NCBI GenBank assembly: GCA_937921995.1
Contig: CAKZVF010000050.1
Span: forward strand, 1 to 62,974
Length of the DNA: 62,974 bases
Reading direction: 5' to 3'
Origin: an uncultured Pirellulaceae bacterium
Lineage (GTDB): Bacteria; Planctomycetota; Planctomycetia; Pirellulales; Pirellulaceae
The position numbers and the translations under genes were made by a program. This document shows positions 47,153 to 57,107 of this stretch, one piece after another (the first letter of the stretch is position 1; every line of letters starts with the position of its first letter). The notes below the pieces were generated by a model. It was not told where the DNA came from. It made no database searches and saw nothing but the letters and a program-made list of their open reading frames with translations.

Positions 47153-48943
47153 TCAGTCTTGAGAGAAGATCAGGGCACTGTAGGCCGCTAAAGGGAATTG
47201 AGCCGAATGCTGACTGCCGTCGTGTTCTTGTGGCTGCGTTTGAACCGAATCGACGGCAAATTTTTCCTCGAAATGATGACAGGTCGAAGCCGAATTCAGG
47301 CGGACTTTCCAGTTCCCTGCTTCTGGAAATCCCAGCCGATAGTCGGTCCAGTCGCGATGGCCAAAATTTAATAAAACCACCGTCTTGCCACCGACCGCGC
47401 CTGTCCGACAGCGCTCGAAGGCAATCACTTTGTCTTTATCATTCAGCTGCAGCGGGTAAATGTCAGAACCGCTCAAGCCGGCCGTCGTACCGTTCTTGTT
47501 CAGCCTCAGCCCAATCAGATCGCGATACATCCGCATGGTGGGCTCTCGTTTTTCGGCCTCTTCCCAGTCAATCGGTTTGGTGTCATCAAACCAATTGGCG
47601 CGCACAAATTCCTGCCCCTGAAAGATCATCGGAATGCCGGGCGCAGTGAACACCAACACCGCCCCCAATGCGGATCGGCGTTTTGCGTACCAACCGTGGG
47701 GATTGTTTTCGTCAATCTCCGAGGGCACGCGTTTCTTCCCGTTGGCGACCTCGTCGTGGGATTCGGTGTAGATCACGCGCTCAAACGCATCGTTGTTGTA
47801 CCGGTGGAAGACGGCATTGAAAACCGAGTGCATGTTGCGGTACTGATCGTCGGCAACGGTGATGGCTTGGCGAATCGGATGCACGAATGCCTCGTCCCAT
47901 TGCGATGAAAAATTCGCTCCGCCGTACACTTCCGGTTTTGTCAGCGCTGAGTTGGTGCGAAGGTCTTCGGCGATGGTGATCTTATTCTCAAACCGCTCAT
48001 GAATGCTCCGGTTGATCCATTGCAGCAATGACCATCCTTCGGGGATCGCTTTTTCATCCGAACCATCGACCGAACGGATATACAACGTCATGTCGAAACG
48101 CAGCCCATCCATCCGGTACTCCTCGAGCCACATCATTGCATTGTCGTGAATGAAGGATCGAACTTCCCCACGTCCATAGTCCGGGCGCGAATCTCCCCAC
48201 GGCGTGCTGCATCGCCAGTCGTTGTAGAAGTAGATTCCGCCCTTTTCTTTTTCGCTCCATCGGTCGAATTGCCACAGGTCGAGATCGCTGGGGCCGAAGT
48301 GGTTGTAGACGACGTCCATGATGACGGCGATCCCGTGTTCATGAGCCGCTTTGACCAGCCGTTTGAGTTCTTCGGGGCCGCCGTAAGTGTTCCCGACGGC
48401 GAAGATATGAGCCGGATTGTATCCCCAAGAATAGTCGCCCGCGAATTCGGCAACCGGCATGATCTCGATGGTGTTGACGCCCAACCAGCTGAGATACTCC
48501 AATTTTTTGATTAAGCAGTCAAACGTACCAACCGAATTTTCTTTCGTCCGGTTGAAGGTGCCGATGTGCAACTCATAGATGACCAATTCGTTGAAGTTTG
48601 CCAGCTGGAAATCGTCATCGCCCCAGTCAAACGCATGCGGATCATAAACGACCGAATTACCAACCGAACTGGTGACTTGCCGCGCGTAAGGATCGATACG
48701 CAAGATGCGCTGGTCTCCATTGACAATTTCGTATTTGTATTCGTCCCCCGCTTTTGCCTCGGGAACAAACAGATGCCATCTCCCGTCTTCACCTGCGTTC
48801 ATTTGATGCTTCGCCGCATCCCAGTCGTTGAAGCTTCCCACAACGGCGACCGAATCGGCGTGGGGAGCCCAAACTTTAAACGCGACGCCTCCACCGACGA
48901 GCGTCGCGCCTAGTTTGCTGGATTTCAGGATCGGTTTATTCAT
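47153..48943 (-). CDS. GH13 alpha-amylase family enzyme (glycogen branching enzyme-like)
   Basis: From ATG 48943 it has 596 residues; 38 more in-frame codons upstream look non-coding. An N-terminal CBM48-like domain (GVAFKVWAPHADSVAVVGSFNDWDAAKHQM) leads into the GH13 barrel. Region I is VIMDVVYNHFGP, region II DGLRFDMT (nucleophile Asp), region III KITIAEDL (acid/base Glu) and region IV YTESHDEVANG; all catalytic residues are present. Domain order fits branching enzymes and malto-oligosyltrehalose hydrolases. Branching activity is likely given glgC nearby, but the exact specificity is not certain. Confidence 0.88.
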   Translation of the reverse strand: MNKPILKSSKLGATLVGGGVAFKVWAPHADSVAVVGSFNDWDAAKHQMNAGEDGRWHLFVPEAKAGDEYKYEIVNGDQRILRIDPYARQVTSSVGNSVVYDPHAFDWGDDDFQLANFNELVIYELHIGTFNRTKENSVGTFDCLIKKLEYLSWLGVNTIEIMPVAEFAGDYSWGYNPAHIFAVGNTYGGPEELKRLVKAAHEHGIAVIMDVVYNHFGPSDLDLWQFDRWSEKEKGGIYFYNDWRCSTPWGDSRPDYGRGEVRSFIHDNAMMWLEEYRMDGLRFDMTLYIRSVDGSDEKAIPEGWSLLQWINRSIHERFENKITIAEDLRTNSALTKPEVYGGANFSSQWDEAFVHPIRQAITVADDQYRNMHSVFNAVFHRYNNDAFERVIYTESHDEVANGKKRVPSEIDENNPHGWYAKRRSALGAVLVFTAPGIPMIFQGQEFVRANWFDDTKPIDWEEAEKREPTMRMYRDLIGLRLNKNGTTAGLSGSDIYPLQLNDKDKVIAFERCRTGAVGGKTVVLLNFGHRDWTDYRLGFPEAGNWKVRLNSASTCHHFEEKFAVDSVQTQPQEHDGSQHSAQFPLAAYSALIFSQD

Positions 48944-49420
48944 GCGGTGTTCCGTGGGAGCATTCGACGGCCGAAGCAGTGAGGAGGAGGATGGGGGAGG
49001 CTTGCCAACGCGCTGAAGTGATGAGGGCGTTAGGAGTGCACAGGGAGTACCTGCCATTTAATGATTTCGGCTTGGTTTCCAAGGGATCCGAAATGCAACT
49101 ATTCGAACTTCATCAAATTCCCAGTACCCGATAGAGTCACAACGGTTAGCGGGATCGGTGGAAGTTCAAGCTTGTTCTACTGGAGTGCGTTGGACGACGA
49201 GGAGACGCGATTCTTTAATCGTCTTGCCCGAACAACCATAACAACAGGAAGGGTTGACTGACCACGCCGGGCGGCAATGTCGGTGAGACCTCAGCGGTTG
49301 ACCGTGAATTCAACTTGCGTCAACGCATTCATCCAAGGCAAAGACAGCCACGGTAGCGTAAGACATATCCCCGTCTTGCAATCCGCAGTTGGACACGATG
49401 AACCCATGCCGACGATCCAC
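48944..49420. other. Intergenic stretch without a recognised feature
   Basis: About 480 bases between the GH13 gene start and the end of the DUF4267-like gene. It must hold the GH13 promoter. No convincing gene, RNA or repeat is seen; short open frames here have poor codon use. Confidence 0.4.
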
Positions 49421-49843
49421 CTAATTCGCGTGGCTGCTTCGTTGTTCGGCAAAAGCGCAGGCTGCGATCGTGCACAGTCCGACAACGCCCACCAGATGCA
49501 CGGCAAGGCTGAGCGTCGAATTTCCGTAATTCCAAACGATCAAGGTATCGGCAATGGGAATGATGGCCAGGAAAGCAAAATAGACGGCAAGTGCCGGTCG
49601 AAAGCGAAGCAGTAGATAGATCGTGATCAAGCCGAGCGAAAGGTCACGCATCCCCGTCGCCAGCAGATAGGCAAATCCTTCTTCGTCGATCGGAGAAACG
49701 CCGTAGCCATCAGCGGCTCCCGGGAATACGAGACACTGTAATCCCAGCAAAATCAAACCGACGCCGGTCAACCAAACGCCGCATGTCACGATCGTTGACG
49801 GCCAATGGTTTTTTTTGTCGGGGAGGTTTTCAGAAGTGTTCAT
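49421..49843 (-). CDS. DUF4267-like small membrane protein, 140 aa
   Basis: Four hydrophobic segments are seen: residues about 18-42, 62-82, 86-105 and 112-131. The order of conserved bits (WLTGVGLILLGLQCLVFPGAADGYGV, then YLLATGMRDLSLGL, then PIADTLIVWNYG) matches the DUF4267 family of bacterial and fungal inner-membrane proteins. Function is unknown. It sits between the GH13 gene and the sulfatase on the same strand as both, but with gaps over 100 bases. Confidence 0.8.
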   Translation of the reverse strand: MNTSENLPDKKNHWPSTIVTCGVWLTGVGLILLGLQCLVFPGAADGYGVSPIDEEGFAYLLATGMRDLSLGLITIYLLLRFRPALAVYFAFLAIIPIADTLIVWNYGNSTLSLAVHLVGVVGLCTIAACAFAEQRSSHAN

Positions 49844-49968
49844 CGAACTGCTCGGTAAGATTTCATAATGCCGTGCGCAGAAGATAGCGCCCTACTATCT
49901 AATAAGAGTCCGGCAGGCAGCACTGGCATTAACATCATTTCGGCAATCTTGCCTCCGCGAAGGCTAAA

Positions 49969-51810
49969 TTAAGGGGCGTCAATCGAATTAACGGATGTTA
50001 CGGGCATTCCCAGATTTCCATCGTTGTCGACAGGGACAAGCGTGCTTTTCAAAACGTCGAAGTTGTTGTTGGTCTCCACGAAAATGCGCTGCACGTAAGA
50101 CCACTGGTTGATGCTGGTGTCGCTGGACGATGGGATGATGCTGATGTAAGCGGGAGCTTCTTGCCAGTAAGTTCCGTTAAAGTATCGCGCCGTCGCCCTG
50201 CTTTGAATCGTCAGCAGCGCTTTCAAAGAGACGGCGTTATCCTCCATGAAACCTTTGTAATGGATCGCGTTTTCAATGGTTTCACGACGTGCCGGTGACA
50301 TCAGCGTCAGATTCGGCAACGACGGCGCGCGGAATCGAAGCAGAGATTGTGTTAACGCTTGCTGCTGCGCAGGCGGCAAAGAATCGAAGCGGTTATCCAG
50401 TTGAAAAGGGTCCGACCCCATATCGTAAAATTCGTGTTCTCCACTGACCCAGCCAATGTGAACCGAATCGTAAAAGCGTTCGGCTGTGTAGGTCATCGGA
50501 ACCCTTTGGTCGCCCACATATTTACTGGCCCAGTTTTCAATCATGATGGATCGTCGCCACTGCTGTGGAGCAGCGCTGGATTCGCCCTTGGCAATCGGCG
50601 CGAAGGACTTCCCGTCGATGTCTTCCGGAATCTCAGCGCCGGCCAGTTCCAAAATCGTCGGGCAGACGTCAATATGTGCGATCAAATGTGAAGCATAAGT
50701 ACGTTGCCCGTTTGTGAAAGCGATGGGTGGCGCAACGATCAGCGGAATGTTGGAGCTGCGGTTGTAGGGATCTTTCTTGGCGACCAAACGATGGTGCCCC
50801 AGCGAGTACCCGTTGTCGCTGGTGATAAACACCCAAGTGTTTTCCAATTTCCCTTCTTTAGCGACCCGGTCGATGATCGCGCCCAACATGTCGTCAACCG
50901 ATTTCATGGATCGCAGCCGACTTAAATAAACCAGCTGCAAATATTCTTTCTCAGCGACTGTCAGAGGCGGGCGTTTTACGATACTCGATTTATCTCTGAC
51001 ATCGGCTTCGTCAAAGTCCGGATCGTCGACCGGTTGCTTGAGATGTGCAGCGTAGCCAGCGTATTTGGGGTGAACCATCTTCGTGACGTCACTTCCCAGC
51101 GGCATATGCGGTGCAAAGGGAGCCAGATACAAAAGGAATGGCTGGTCTGATCTTTGTTCGAATTGCCGATTCAACGCCAGCAGCGCCTCGTCACGATCGG
51201 CGAGGGTAATGTATTGGTCATCGTCGATTTTATAGGATGGCCAGCGCTTGGGCGGCGAGATGTTTGAGAATTTGGAGGTGCCAAAGTACTTGGCCCCCAG
51301 GGACACACTGAAATCGTCCCAGCCGGGCGGGAACTTTTTGTCAAAACCCGAGTGATGATATTTCCCGACGTGGATGGTTCGATAACCGGCGCGCTTCATC
51401 CAGACGCCAAGTTCATTTTCATCATGGCCCAGCGTTTTGAAGCGTTGGTATCCGCCTTGAAAGCCGTTTTCATTGGGGCTGCCTTCACGACCAATTTTGC
51501 AACCGTTGTTAAAGGCGTACTTGCCGGTGAAAAACGCGGCGCGACTGGGGGCACAAAACGGTGTCGTGCAATGTGCGTTAGTGAATGTGGTGGATCGCGC
51601 GGCTAATTGTTGCAACGCCGGATAATGAGCTTCGATGTTGGCGGCGCTGAGGATTTCCGCATCGGCATCATCGAGATTGAGCACCACAATGTTGGGCTGT
51701 TGTGTTTGCCCCGTTTCGATTGACGCGATTTGCGCAGGTACCGATCCCCCGAGTGCGATCATAATCAGCGCCAACGTGATGAATTGATAGATGGCCATTC
51801 TGAATCGCAT
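49969..51810 (-). CDS. Secreted sulfatase
   Basis: From ATG 51810 the protein has about 613 residues; an upstream in-frame start (51867) is less likely because the signal peptide MAIYQFITLALIMIALGGSVPAQ follows the chosen start. The N-terminal metal site is VLNLDDADAE. The formylglycine motif CAPSRAAFFTGKY (C-x-P-S-R) lies near residue 85 and needs a maturation enzyme that is not in the window. VHVGKYHHSGFD and a later TSDNGYSLGHHRL block complete the active site. The last 110 residues, after the usual sulfatase end, form an extra domain of unknown type. It would cleave sulfate esters of polysaccharides. Confidence 0.93.
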   Translation of the reverse strand: MRFRMAIYQFITLALIMIALGGSVPAQIASIETGQTQQPNIVVLNLDDADAEILSAANIEAHYPALQQLAARSTTFTNAHCTTPFCAPSRAAFFTGKYAFNNGCKIGREGSPNENGFQGGYQRFKTLGHDENELGVWMKRAGYRTIHVGKYHHSGFDKKFPPGWDDFSVSLGAKYFGTSKFSNISPPKRWPSYKIDDDQYITLADRDEALLALNRQFEQRSDQPFLLYLAPFAPHMPLGSDVTKMVHPKYAGYAAHLKQPVDDPDFDEADVRDKSSIVKRPPLTVAEKEYLQLVYLSRLRSMKSVDDMLGAIIDRVAKEGKLENTWVFITSDNGYSLGHHRLVAKKDPYNRSSNIPLIVAPPIAFTNGQRTYASHLIAHIDVCPTILELAGAEIPEDIDGKSFAPIAKGESSAAPQQWRRSIMIENWASKYVGDQRVPMTYTAERFYDSVHIGWVSGEHEFYDMGSDPFQLDNRFDSLPPAQQQALTQSLLRFRAPSLPNLTLMSPARRETIENAIHYKGFMEDNAVSLKALLTIQSRATARYFNGTYWQEAPAYISIIPSSSDTSINQWSYVQRIFVETNNNFDVLKSTLVPVDNDGNLGMPVTSVNSIDAP

Positions 51811-52315
51811 GATTTCGAGTCGTTCACTGTGAGGAGCAAAACACGCTGAAATATACACCGCATTCAACGAAACAGCCCTTAGAAAGATATGTTTCGGGTG
51901 ATACGTGCGACAACGGCCTCCCGTTCACCAGGTTTTCCGGCTGTTTGACGATTGGCAGGATTTAACGGTCATCAAGAATGGAGTGGCGTTTGGCGAATGA
52001 CAATCACTTTAGGGGGCCGTTGCGAACGCGAGTCGATTTCAAACTGCTTCAGCCCAGCGCGCGTCAAATGACCTGCCGGTGGCGTGAGCCACCGGATTCG
52101 GTTAATTTTACCAAGTAGCCCAGCGGGCGACACAACTCCTTGTGCCGCCCGCCGGGCTGAAGTTGTGTTTGGGGCGGGCCCGGTGGCTGATGCCACCGGC
52201 AGTTCTTGTATCGTCCTCCGGACTAAAGTGAGTGCCGCAAGCCGCCCGGTTCGCCGCCGAAGAAACCAAACGCAACCGGAGGGCTCGATCCCGTACCGCT
52301 AATATTTTATGTTAT
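51811..52315. repeat. Intergenic region with nested palindromes
   Basis: Two hairpins of the sequence CCGGTGGC-loop-GCCACCGG lie at 52076-52095 (loop GTGA) and 52180-52199 (loop TGAT). Between them an AGCCCAGCGGGCG/CGCCCGCCGGGCT pair (52117-52129 with 52146-52158) has an inner CACAA/TTGTG stem. The whole can fold as a three-part structure. No gene is seen. The part left of 52040 holds the sulfatase promoter. Confidence 0.8.
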
Positions 52316-53713
52316 TCACACGAGGTGAGGGCCATTGGGCGCCTGGCAGTCGGCGATCACCGATGCCCGTAGTTCGGCCAACAGGAAAACGGAACCGGCG
52401 ATGCAGATGAAATCAGTGTTTGAAGCACCGGAGAACGAGTTCTTCCACGCTGAAACGGGCTGGGCAATGACCGAAACGTTCCGCTGGTATCCCAACTGCC
52501 GGGCTTGTTCAACCAGATCGGCCGTTGGCATGGCGCGAGGATTGTTCTGGTATTGGGTGAAGACAATCTCATCGAAAATCGGAAGCAACACCGCTAACAT
52601 TTTCGCGCAATCCTTACCTTTGGTGGTTCCAAAGATCAGCGCGCGTTTGGTCGCCGGTTTCCACTCTGGCGAAACGTCGCACAGGTAATTCCTTAACGCT
52701 TCGGCCGAAGCCGGGTTGTGGCTCATGTCGACGATGACGGTCGGTTGGGAGCTGAGCTGTTCCATGCGGCCGGCCAATCGAGCCCCCTGAAGTCCAGCGC
52801 GAATCGCATCGTCATTGATCGTCCAATCCGATTTGCGAAGCTCGACAGCCGCGGCAATCGCCAGCGCTGCATTGTCCGCCTGATGACTTCCCAGCATGCC
52901 GGTTTGCAAGTCCTTGATGTGGACATCGCGGTCGCCGGTTTTCATTGTGAAATCAAACGTGACGCTGTCGGTATGTCGCTGGAGCGTGAAATCACGATCG
53001 CGTTGCAGTAGCGGGCTGCTTCGGTCAATGGCAACGTCTTGGATGACGCTCTGGCAAGGCTCCCCTGTGACGCCGCTGATCACCGGCACGTTGGGTTTGA
53101 TGATGCCCGCCTTTTCAAACGCAATCTTCTCCAGCGAATTTCCCAATTGTTTGGTGTGGTCCAAACTGATATTGGTGACGATGCTGATTTTGGGCTGGCA
53201 CACATTGGTGGAATCAAGCCGTCCACCCAAGCCCGTTTCAAGCACGACCGCATCGCATTTTTGATCGGCGAAAAACTGCATCGCCATCGCGGTGGTGAAT
53301 TCAAAGAAAGTCACCGGCCGCCGGTTCTGTGACGTCAGCCACTGATCGTATTCGGCCACGACCGGTTCGAAGCGTTCGAAAACCGCCAGCATCTGATCGT
53401 CGGTGATCAGTTCTCCATCGACGGCCATGCGTTGATGAATGGTTTCCATGTGAGGCGAAGTGTAGACGCCGGTCCGAAATCCTGATGCGCTGAGGATCGC
53501 GCCCAGCATCGTGCAGACGGACCCTTTGCCTTTAGTGCCGGCCACGTGAATGACGGGGTACTTCAGCTCTGGAGAACCCAATCGCTGCACCAACCCTTGC
53601 ATCTTGGAAAGATCAAAGCTCTTCGGGGCCACGTTTGTCTGTCGTTCGTAGTTGATACGACTGTACAATTGGCCCAGTTGAAATTCGAATTTGCTTTGCG
53701 TTGGAGAGTTCAT
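52316..53713 (-). CDS. folC: Folylpolyglutamate synthase/dihydrofolate synthase
   Basis: FolC adds glutamate to folates, and in many bacteria also makes dihydrofolate. The ATG at 53713 gives about 465 residues; the extra 29 codons upstream lack family character. Motifs are the P-loop VIHVAGTKGKGSVCTMLGAILSASGFRTGVYTSPH, TFFEFTTAMAMQFFADQKCDAVVLETGLGGRLDSTNV, and ISLDHTKQLGNSLEKIAFEKAGI. The later VDMSHNPASAEALRNYL and ALIFGTTKGKDCAKML are the C-terminal domain. It may serve both reactions, since no separate folC-type gene is seen here. Confidence 0.94.
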   Translation of the reverse strand: MNSPTQSKFEFQLGQLYSRINYERQTNVAPKSFDLSKMQGLVQRLGSPELKYPVIHVAGTKGKGSVCTMLGAILSASGFRTGVYTSPHMETIHQRMAVDGELITDDQMLAVFERFEPVVAEYDQWLTSQNRRPVTFFEFTTAMAMQFFADQKCDAVVLETGLGGRLDSTNVCQPKISIVTNISLDHTKQLGNSLEKIAFEKAGIIKPNVPVISGVTGEPCQSVIQDVAIDRSSPLLQRDRDFTLQRHTDSVTFDFTMKTGDRDVHIKDLQTGMLGSHQADNAALAIAAAVELRKSDWTINDDAIRAGLQGARLAGRMEQLSSQPTVIVDMSHNPASAEALRNYLCDVSPEWKPATKRALIFGTTKGKDCAKMLAVLLPIFDEIVFTQYQNNPRAMPTADLVEQARQLGYQRNVSVIAQPVSAWKNSFSGASNTDFICIAGSVFLLAELRASVIADCQAPNGPHLV

Positions 53714-53832
53714 CAGAACCGCGGAAAATAGACAGTGGAACTGCGGACATTGTTTTCCATGAATGCCAAATTGAAAAGCCGGTCTGGCACAGCGATGCAT
53801 CCCAAGCGGTCCCCAAATTCATGAGGGATGGA

Positions 53833-56800
53833 TTATGCGATTGAAGTCGATCTAAATTCAACGTCAATATTGCGAAAACGGTTGATAAAGCCGCCCGCGG
53901 GTGTCTGGGAGGTTCCTTGAATTTTTGTATTGTTGACACTTCCGCCGGTGGTATATGCGACCTCTATCGCAGACGTGGGATCCAAACTCATGGTTTCAGC
54001 GCTAAAGAAGAATTCGTTTCCGGTGATCGTGACGGCTTGAGCATTGCGCACCGACAGCGCCGTTTTGCTCCACATGCGAAAGCGATTATCGGCAATGGTC
54101 AAATTTGAAATGAGATGAGAATGTCCCTGCACGACGAGGTCTCGGTGGCGGTCCAGTTTAAACGACACCACGGCGCGTGTATGAGCGTCTTCAAGGTAGG
54201 GATCGCCAAAGCCGTTGAAGTTAAAGTCATTGTTCTGAAGTAAAATGTCGCGCGGAATATTTCCCAGCGGCCAGCTGGTTTGGTTGTGCGCGGCGATCGC
54301 CGAATTTTGCAGCCCGTCGTAAGTGCTGTCGACGATTTGAATATTCTCGGCCATTAAAAAGGTGCCAAAACGGCGACTGTTGGCGAAGGTGCTGTTTTGG
54401 ATCAGACCGTTTTGCGACAAAGCGCGATTGAAGACTTGGATGTCATTTCGGTAACCCAAGAACGCTTCGCCGAGACGATCACTGTCATCTGACACCACGG
54501 CTCCGGTGATCGGTTGGTCGAACGTAACGCGGTTGATTCGTTTAAAGTCCGTTGTCGCATCGCCAAGAATCGTCTCCGAAGATAACACCCGTGCCTCGCG
54601 CAATTGCTCGCCTCTGATCGGATCATAAAAAAGGACTTTATCGCCGGTTTCGAAACGCCGGTCGTAGCTGTTTGTGATTTGACTAAAGTTCACCGTGGCA
54701 AGGTCCAACACTTCGGGAGCAACAATGTTGACGATCGTTGATGGCAGGCTGTAGAGATTGGAAACGTCATCTCCCACACCTTCAAACGTCGAATCTTCGA
54801 CCCAAACGCCTTCTCGATTATCCTGAATGTGAACGGCATCGGCGTTGATGCCCTTCCAACGTCCGGGTTTAATCACGGCGTGACTGTCCAGAATATTGAT
54901 ATGAGACGAGCGACTTGCCGAAACGAAGGTAGACGAAGAAGACGCCGCGACAACATTGGACAGGGTAATTTGATGGGAGCCACCAAAGATTCCGACCACG
55001 TTATGTTGCCCGCGTCGTTGCAACACAAAACGATCGCCCGGTTCCAATCCGCTGGCGTCGATGAAGGAGATCTGGTGCACGTGACTCTCGGGCAGTTCAC
55101 TTCCAGACACTGGCAGATAGCGTTGTTGGGAACCGGATTTTAAACGTCCTGCCATCTGGGCGTCGATGGCGTAACCGGTGCCACTTGGGTTGGTATCCTT
55201 GCTAAAAAATTCCTCTCCTGGTTCGACAGTGATTGCTGGATCGACCCTTAGCGCGATCGAATTTGCGCTCAAGTCTACGTCTTCGATGATTCCTTGTGTG
55301 AATGTGATGGCGCGGTAGACGTCGTCTTGAGGCGTGCTTCCTTCGGAATACCGCTCCACGTAGTCGACCTCAAAGTTCTGCAAAATTACGCGTTCGCTGT
55401 CGAAGACATGAAGGAAGCTGGCCGCGGGATTGGAGACGAAAAATTGTGCCCCCTGCCCATCAAACACAAAATCAGCGCCTTGATAGATCACAAATAATGC
55501 CGTCTGAGAAACGGATTGCTGGTCGATGTTATAGACGCCAGGAGTGAATTGGAGTCTGACCGTTCCGTCCAAGTTTTGTGCCGCCTCGATCGCAGCGCTG
55601 ATCGCAGCATGATCGTCAATGCGATCGTCGGCGATCGCGCCGAAATCAGCGGCGTAGATCACGTTTTCGTCACTCACGTTGATCGAGCGCAGCGGCGCTT
55701 CGCGCGGCAGAATGCGAACGATCGAAAAGTCGGTCTTGAAGCTGTCGCGGATGTGGTCGCCATTGGCCCCAAACGCCACGTAAACGGTATCGCGTTGGGA
55801 AAGGCTGCCAAGGTCGAGGTCGAAATTGATTGAGCTTTGATCGGCGGTGAACGTTCTTCGAATCAGTTGATCGCTCGCGCTGGTACCGACGACGACTTCC
55901 ACGCCGTCGTTGGAGTCCGCCGTCAGTTCCAAGAAACTATCGCTGAGAGCGTAGAAGCCGGAATGTTCCACGGTGAATGCCGCGATCGCGTATCGGTTTT
56001 TGAAATTGGCTTGGTCTGCATAGCCTTGCCCCGGATGCCCGCCGCTGCGACTGAAAGTTAGGTGACCCACCGAAGCATCGCCGTCAACATCGGGTACGCG
56101 TTTTCCCTGCTGCGTTAAAGTCAACGGTTGATAACTGGCCTGATCATCTAACCCGCCGGTGGAGAGATCCGCTTGGGAGGGCGCGTTCCAGTAGTACTGC
56201 CAGTTCGTGCTTTGCTCATCGCCGGTGCGAACAAAATCAGCCCGGTAGTTGCCGACGGTTTGTACGCGGTCGGGAAACCGAGTGATAGAAAAATCGGTTT
56301 TGAAGCTATCGTAAACGGCATCGGAATCACCTCCAAAGGCGACGTGAATCTGATCCCCTTTGGCCAAGAAGCCAATCCGAGTGTCGAAATAATATCGCCC
56401 ATCACTGTGGGCAACATTGGCGTACAAAGCTTGATCGTCATTGACGAAGATTCGGAATTCGACGCCGCCAGATCGTTGGTCGTGTAAACTCAAAAAGCTA
56501 TCGGTGACTTCATAGTAGCCCGATGATGGCACTTCATACGAAGCTATCGCGAACCGGTCGTAGGTGGTTGATCTTCCGTTGAGTTCTCCCAGACCGGGAT
56601 GACCACCATTGGCATTTAATCCCAACACTGGATCGTCGATCGAATTGATCGGCACCAAGTTTGTCCCATCATCGTGAAGCGCTCCGTCGTTGGTATGATA
56701 GGAGAAATCGGCGGTGCCAAAGTCTGTTCGGTAATTGGCGACGATCTCGGGAGTGCTTGCGGTCGTCGTCGAAAGCAGGTGCCTTGGTTCCAGTTTGCAA

Positions 56801-56955
56801 TAGGATGATGCTTCATTTCCTGCGCTCGAGCGACGGTTGCGTGTACCGGTGCTGCCGCGATTGACGAGCGTAAAAAAGCGATCCAAGACGTGGCTGAACA
56901 TCGGTTGATACGTACAATTGATCAGTGAACTGAGGAGGGGCGTTAGAGTCACCAT
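53833..56955 (-). CDS. LEPR-XLL secreted right-handed beta-helix protein
   Basis: From ATG 56955 the protein has about 1040 residues; ATG 56901 and a GTG at 57081 are also in frame. Near its start is CKLEPRHLLS, the LEPR-XLL motif that planctomycetes carry on large extracellular proteins. Two repeated beta-domains of about 150 residues follow; each starts NYR(T/A)DF and ends ...SFKTDFSI(T/V)R. Then a pectate-lyase-like stretch (YAADFGAIADDRIDDHAAISAAI) opens a long parallel beta-helix rich in N and V/I ladders. It probably degrades or binds a polysaccharide outside the cell, but no catalytic residue is assigned. Confidence 0.85.
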   Translation of the reverse strand: MVTLTPLLSSLINCTYQPMFSHVLDRFFTLVNRGSTGTRNRRSSAGNEASSYCKLEPRHLLSTTTASTPEIVANYRTDFGTADFSYHTNDGALHDDGTNLVPINSIDDPVLGLNANGGHPGLGELNGRSTTYDRFAIASYEVPSSGYYEVTDSFLSLHDQRSGGVEFRIFVNDDQALYANVAHSDGRYYFDTRIGFLAKGDQIHVAFGGDSDAVYDSFKTDFSITRFPDRVQTVGNYRADFVRTGDEQSTNWQYYWNAPSQADLSTGGLDDQASYQPLTLTQQGKRVPDVDGDASVGHLTFSRSGGHPGQGYADQANFKNRYAIAAFTVEHSGFYALSDSFLELTADSNDGVEVVVGTSASDQLIRRTFTADQSSINFDLDLGSLSQRDTVYVAFGANGDHIRDSFKTDFSIVRILPREAPLRSINVSDENVIYAADFGAIADDRIDDHAAISAAIEAAQNLDGTVRLQFTPGVYNIDQQSVSQTALFVIYQGADFVFDGQGAQFFVSNPAASFLHVFDSERVILQNFEVDYVERYSEGSTPQDDVYRAITFTQGIIEDVDLSANSIALRVDPAITVEPGEEFFSKDTNPSGTGYAIDAQMAGRLKSGSQQRYLPVSGSELPESHVHQISFIDASGLEPGDRFVLQRRGQHNVVGIFGGSHQITLSNVVAASSSSTFVSASRSSHINILDSHAVIKPGRWKGINADAVHIQDNREGVWVEDSTFEGVGDDVSNLYSLPSTIVNIVAPEVLDLATVNFSQITNSYDRRFETGDKVLFYDPIRGEQLREARVLSSETILGDATTDFKRINRVTFDQPITGAVVSDDSDRLGEAFLGYRNDIQVFNRALSQNGLIQNSTFANSRRFGTFLMAENIQIVDSTYDGLQNSAIAAHNQTSWPLGNIPRDILLQNNDFNFNGFGDPYLEDAHTRAVVSFKLDRHRDLVVQGHSHLISNLTIADNRFRMWSKTALSVRNAQAVTITGNEFFFSAETMSLDPTSAIEVAYTTGGSVNNTKIQGTSQTPAGGFINRFRNIDVEFRSTSIA

Positions 56956-57107
56956 CGTACCGTTTTTTGGATGGGCGAATTCCTGTTTTTTGATTCTATC
57001 CACAAATTTGCTTTTGAAACCGCTCAGCCCGCGTTTGTTTTGATATTTCCTCACCAACGGCTGGTTGAAAGCGTGTTCCACCGTTCCTTCAGGCGAAAGC
57101 TTTGCCC

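Noticed and set aside
49061..49261. Small open frame of 66 codons upstream of the GH13 gene
   Set aside because: There is no ribosome binding site, the codon use is poor, and it overlaps the likely GH13 promoter region.
57081..57107. GTG start at 57081 for the LEPR-XLL protein
   Set aside because: It would place more than 90 residues before LEPR, including a charged stretch unlike export leaders, and would run almost into the Nudix gene start; ATG 56955 is more likely.
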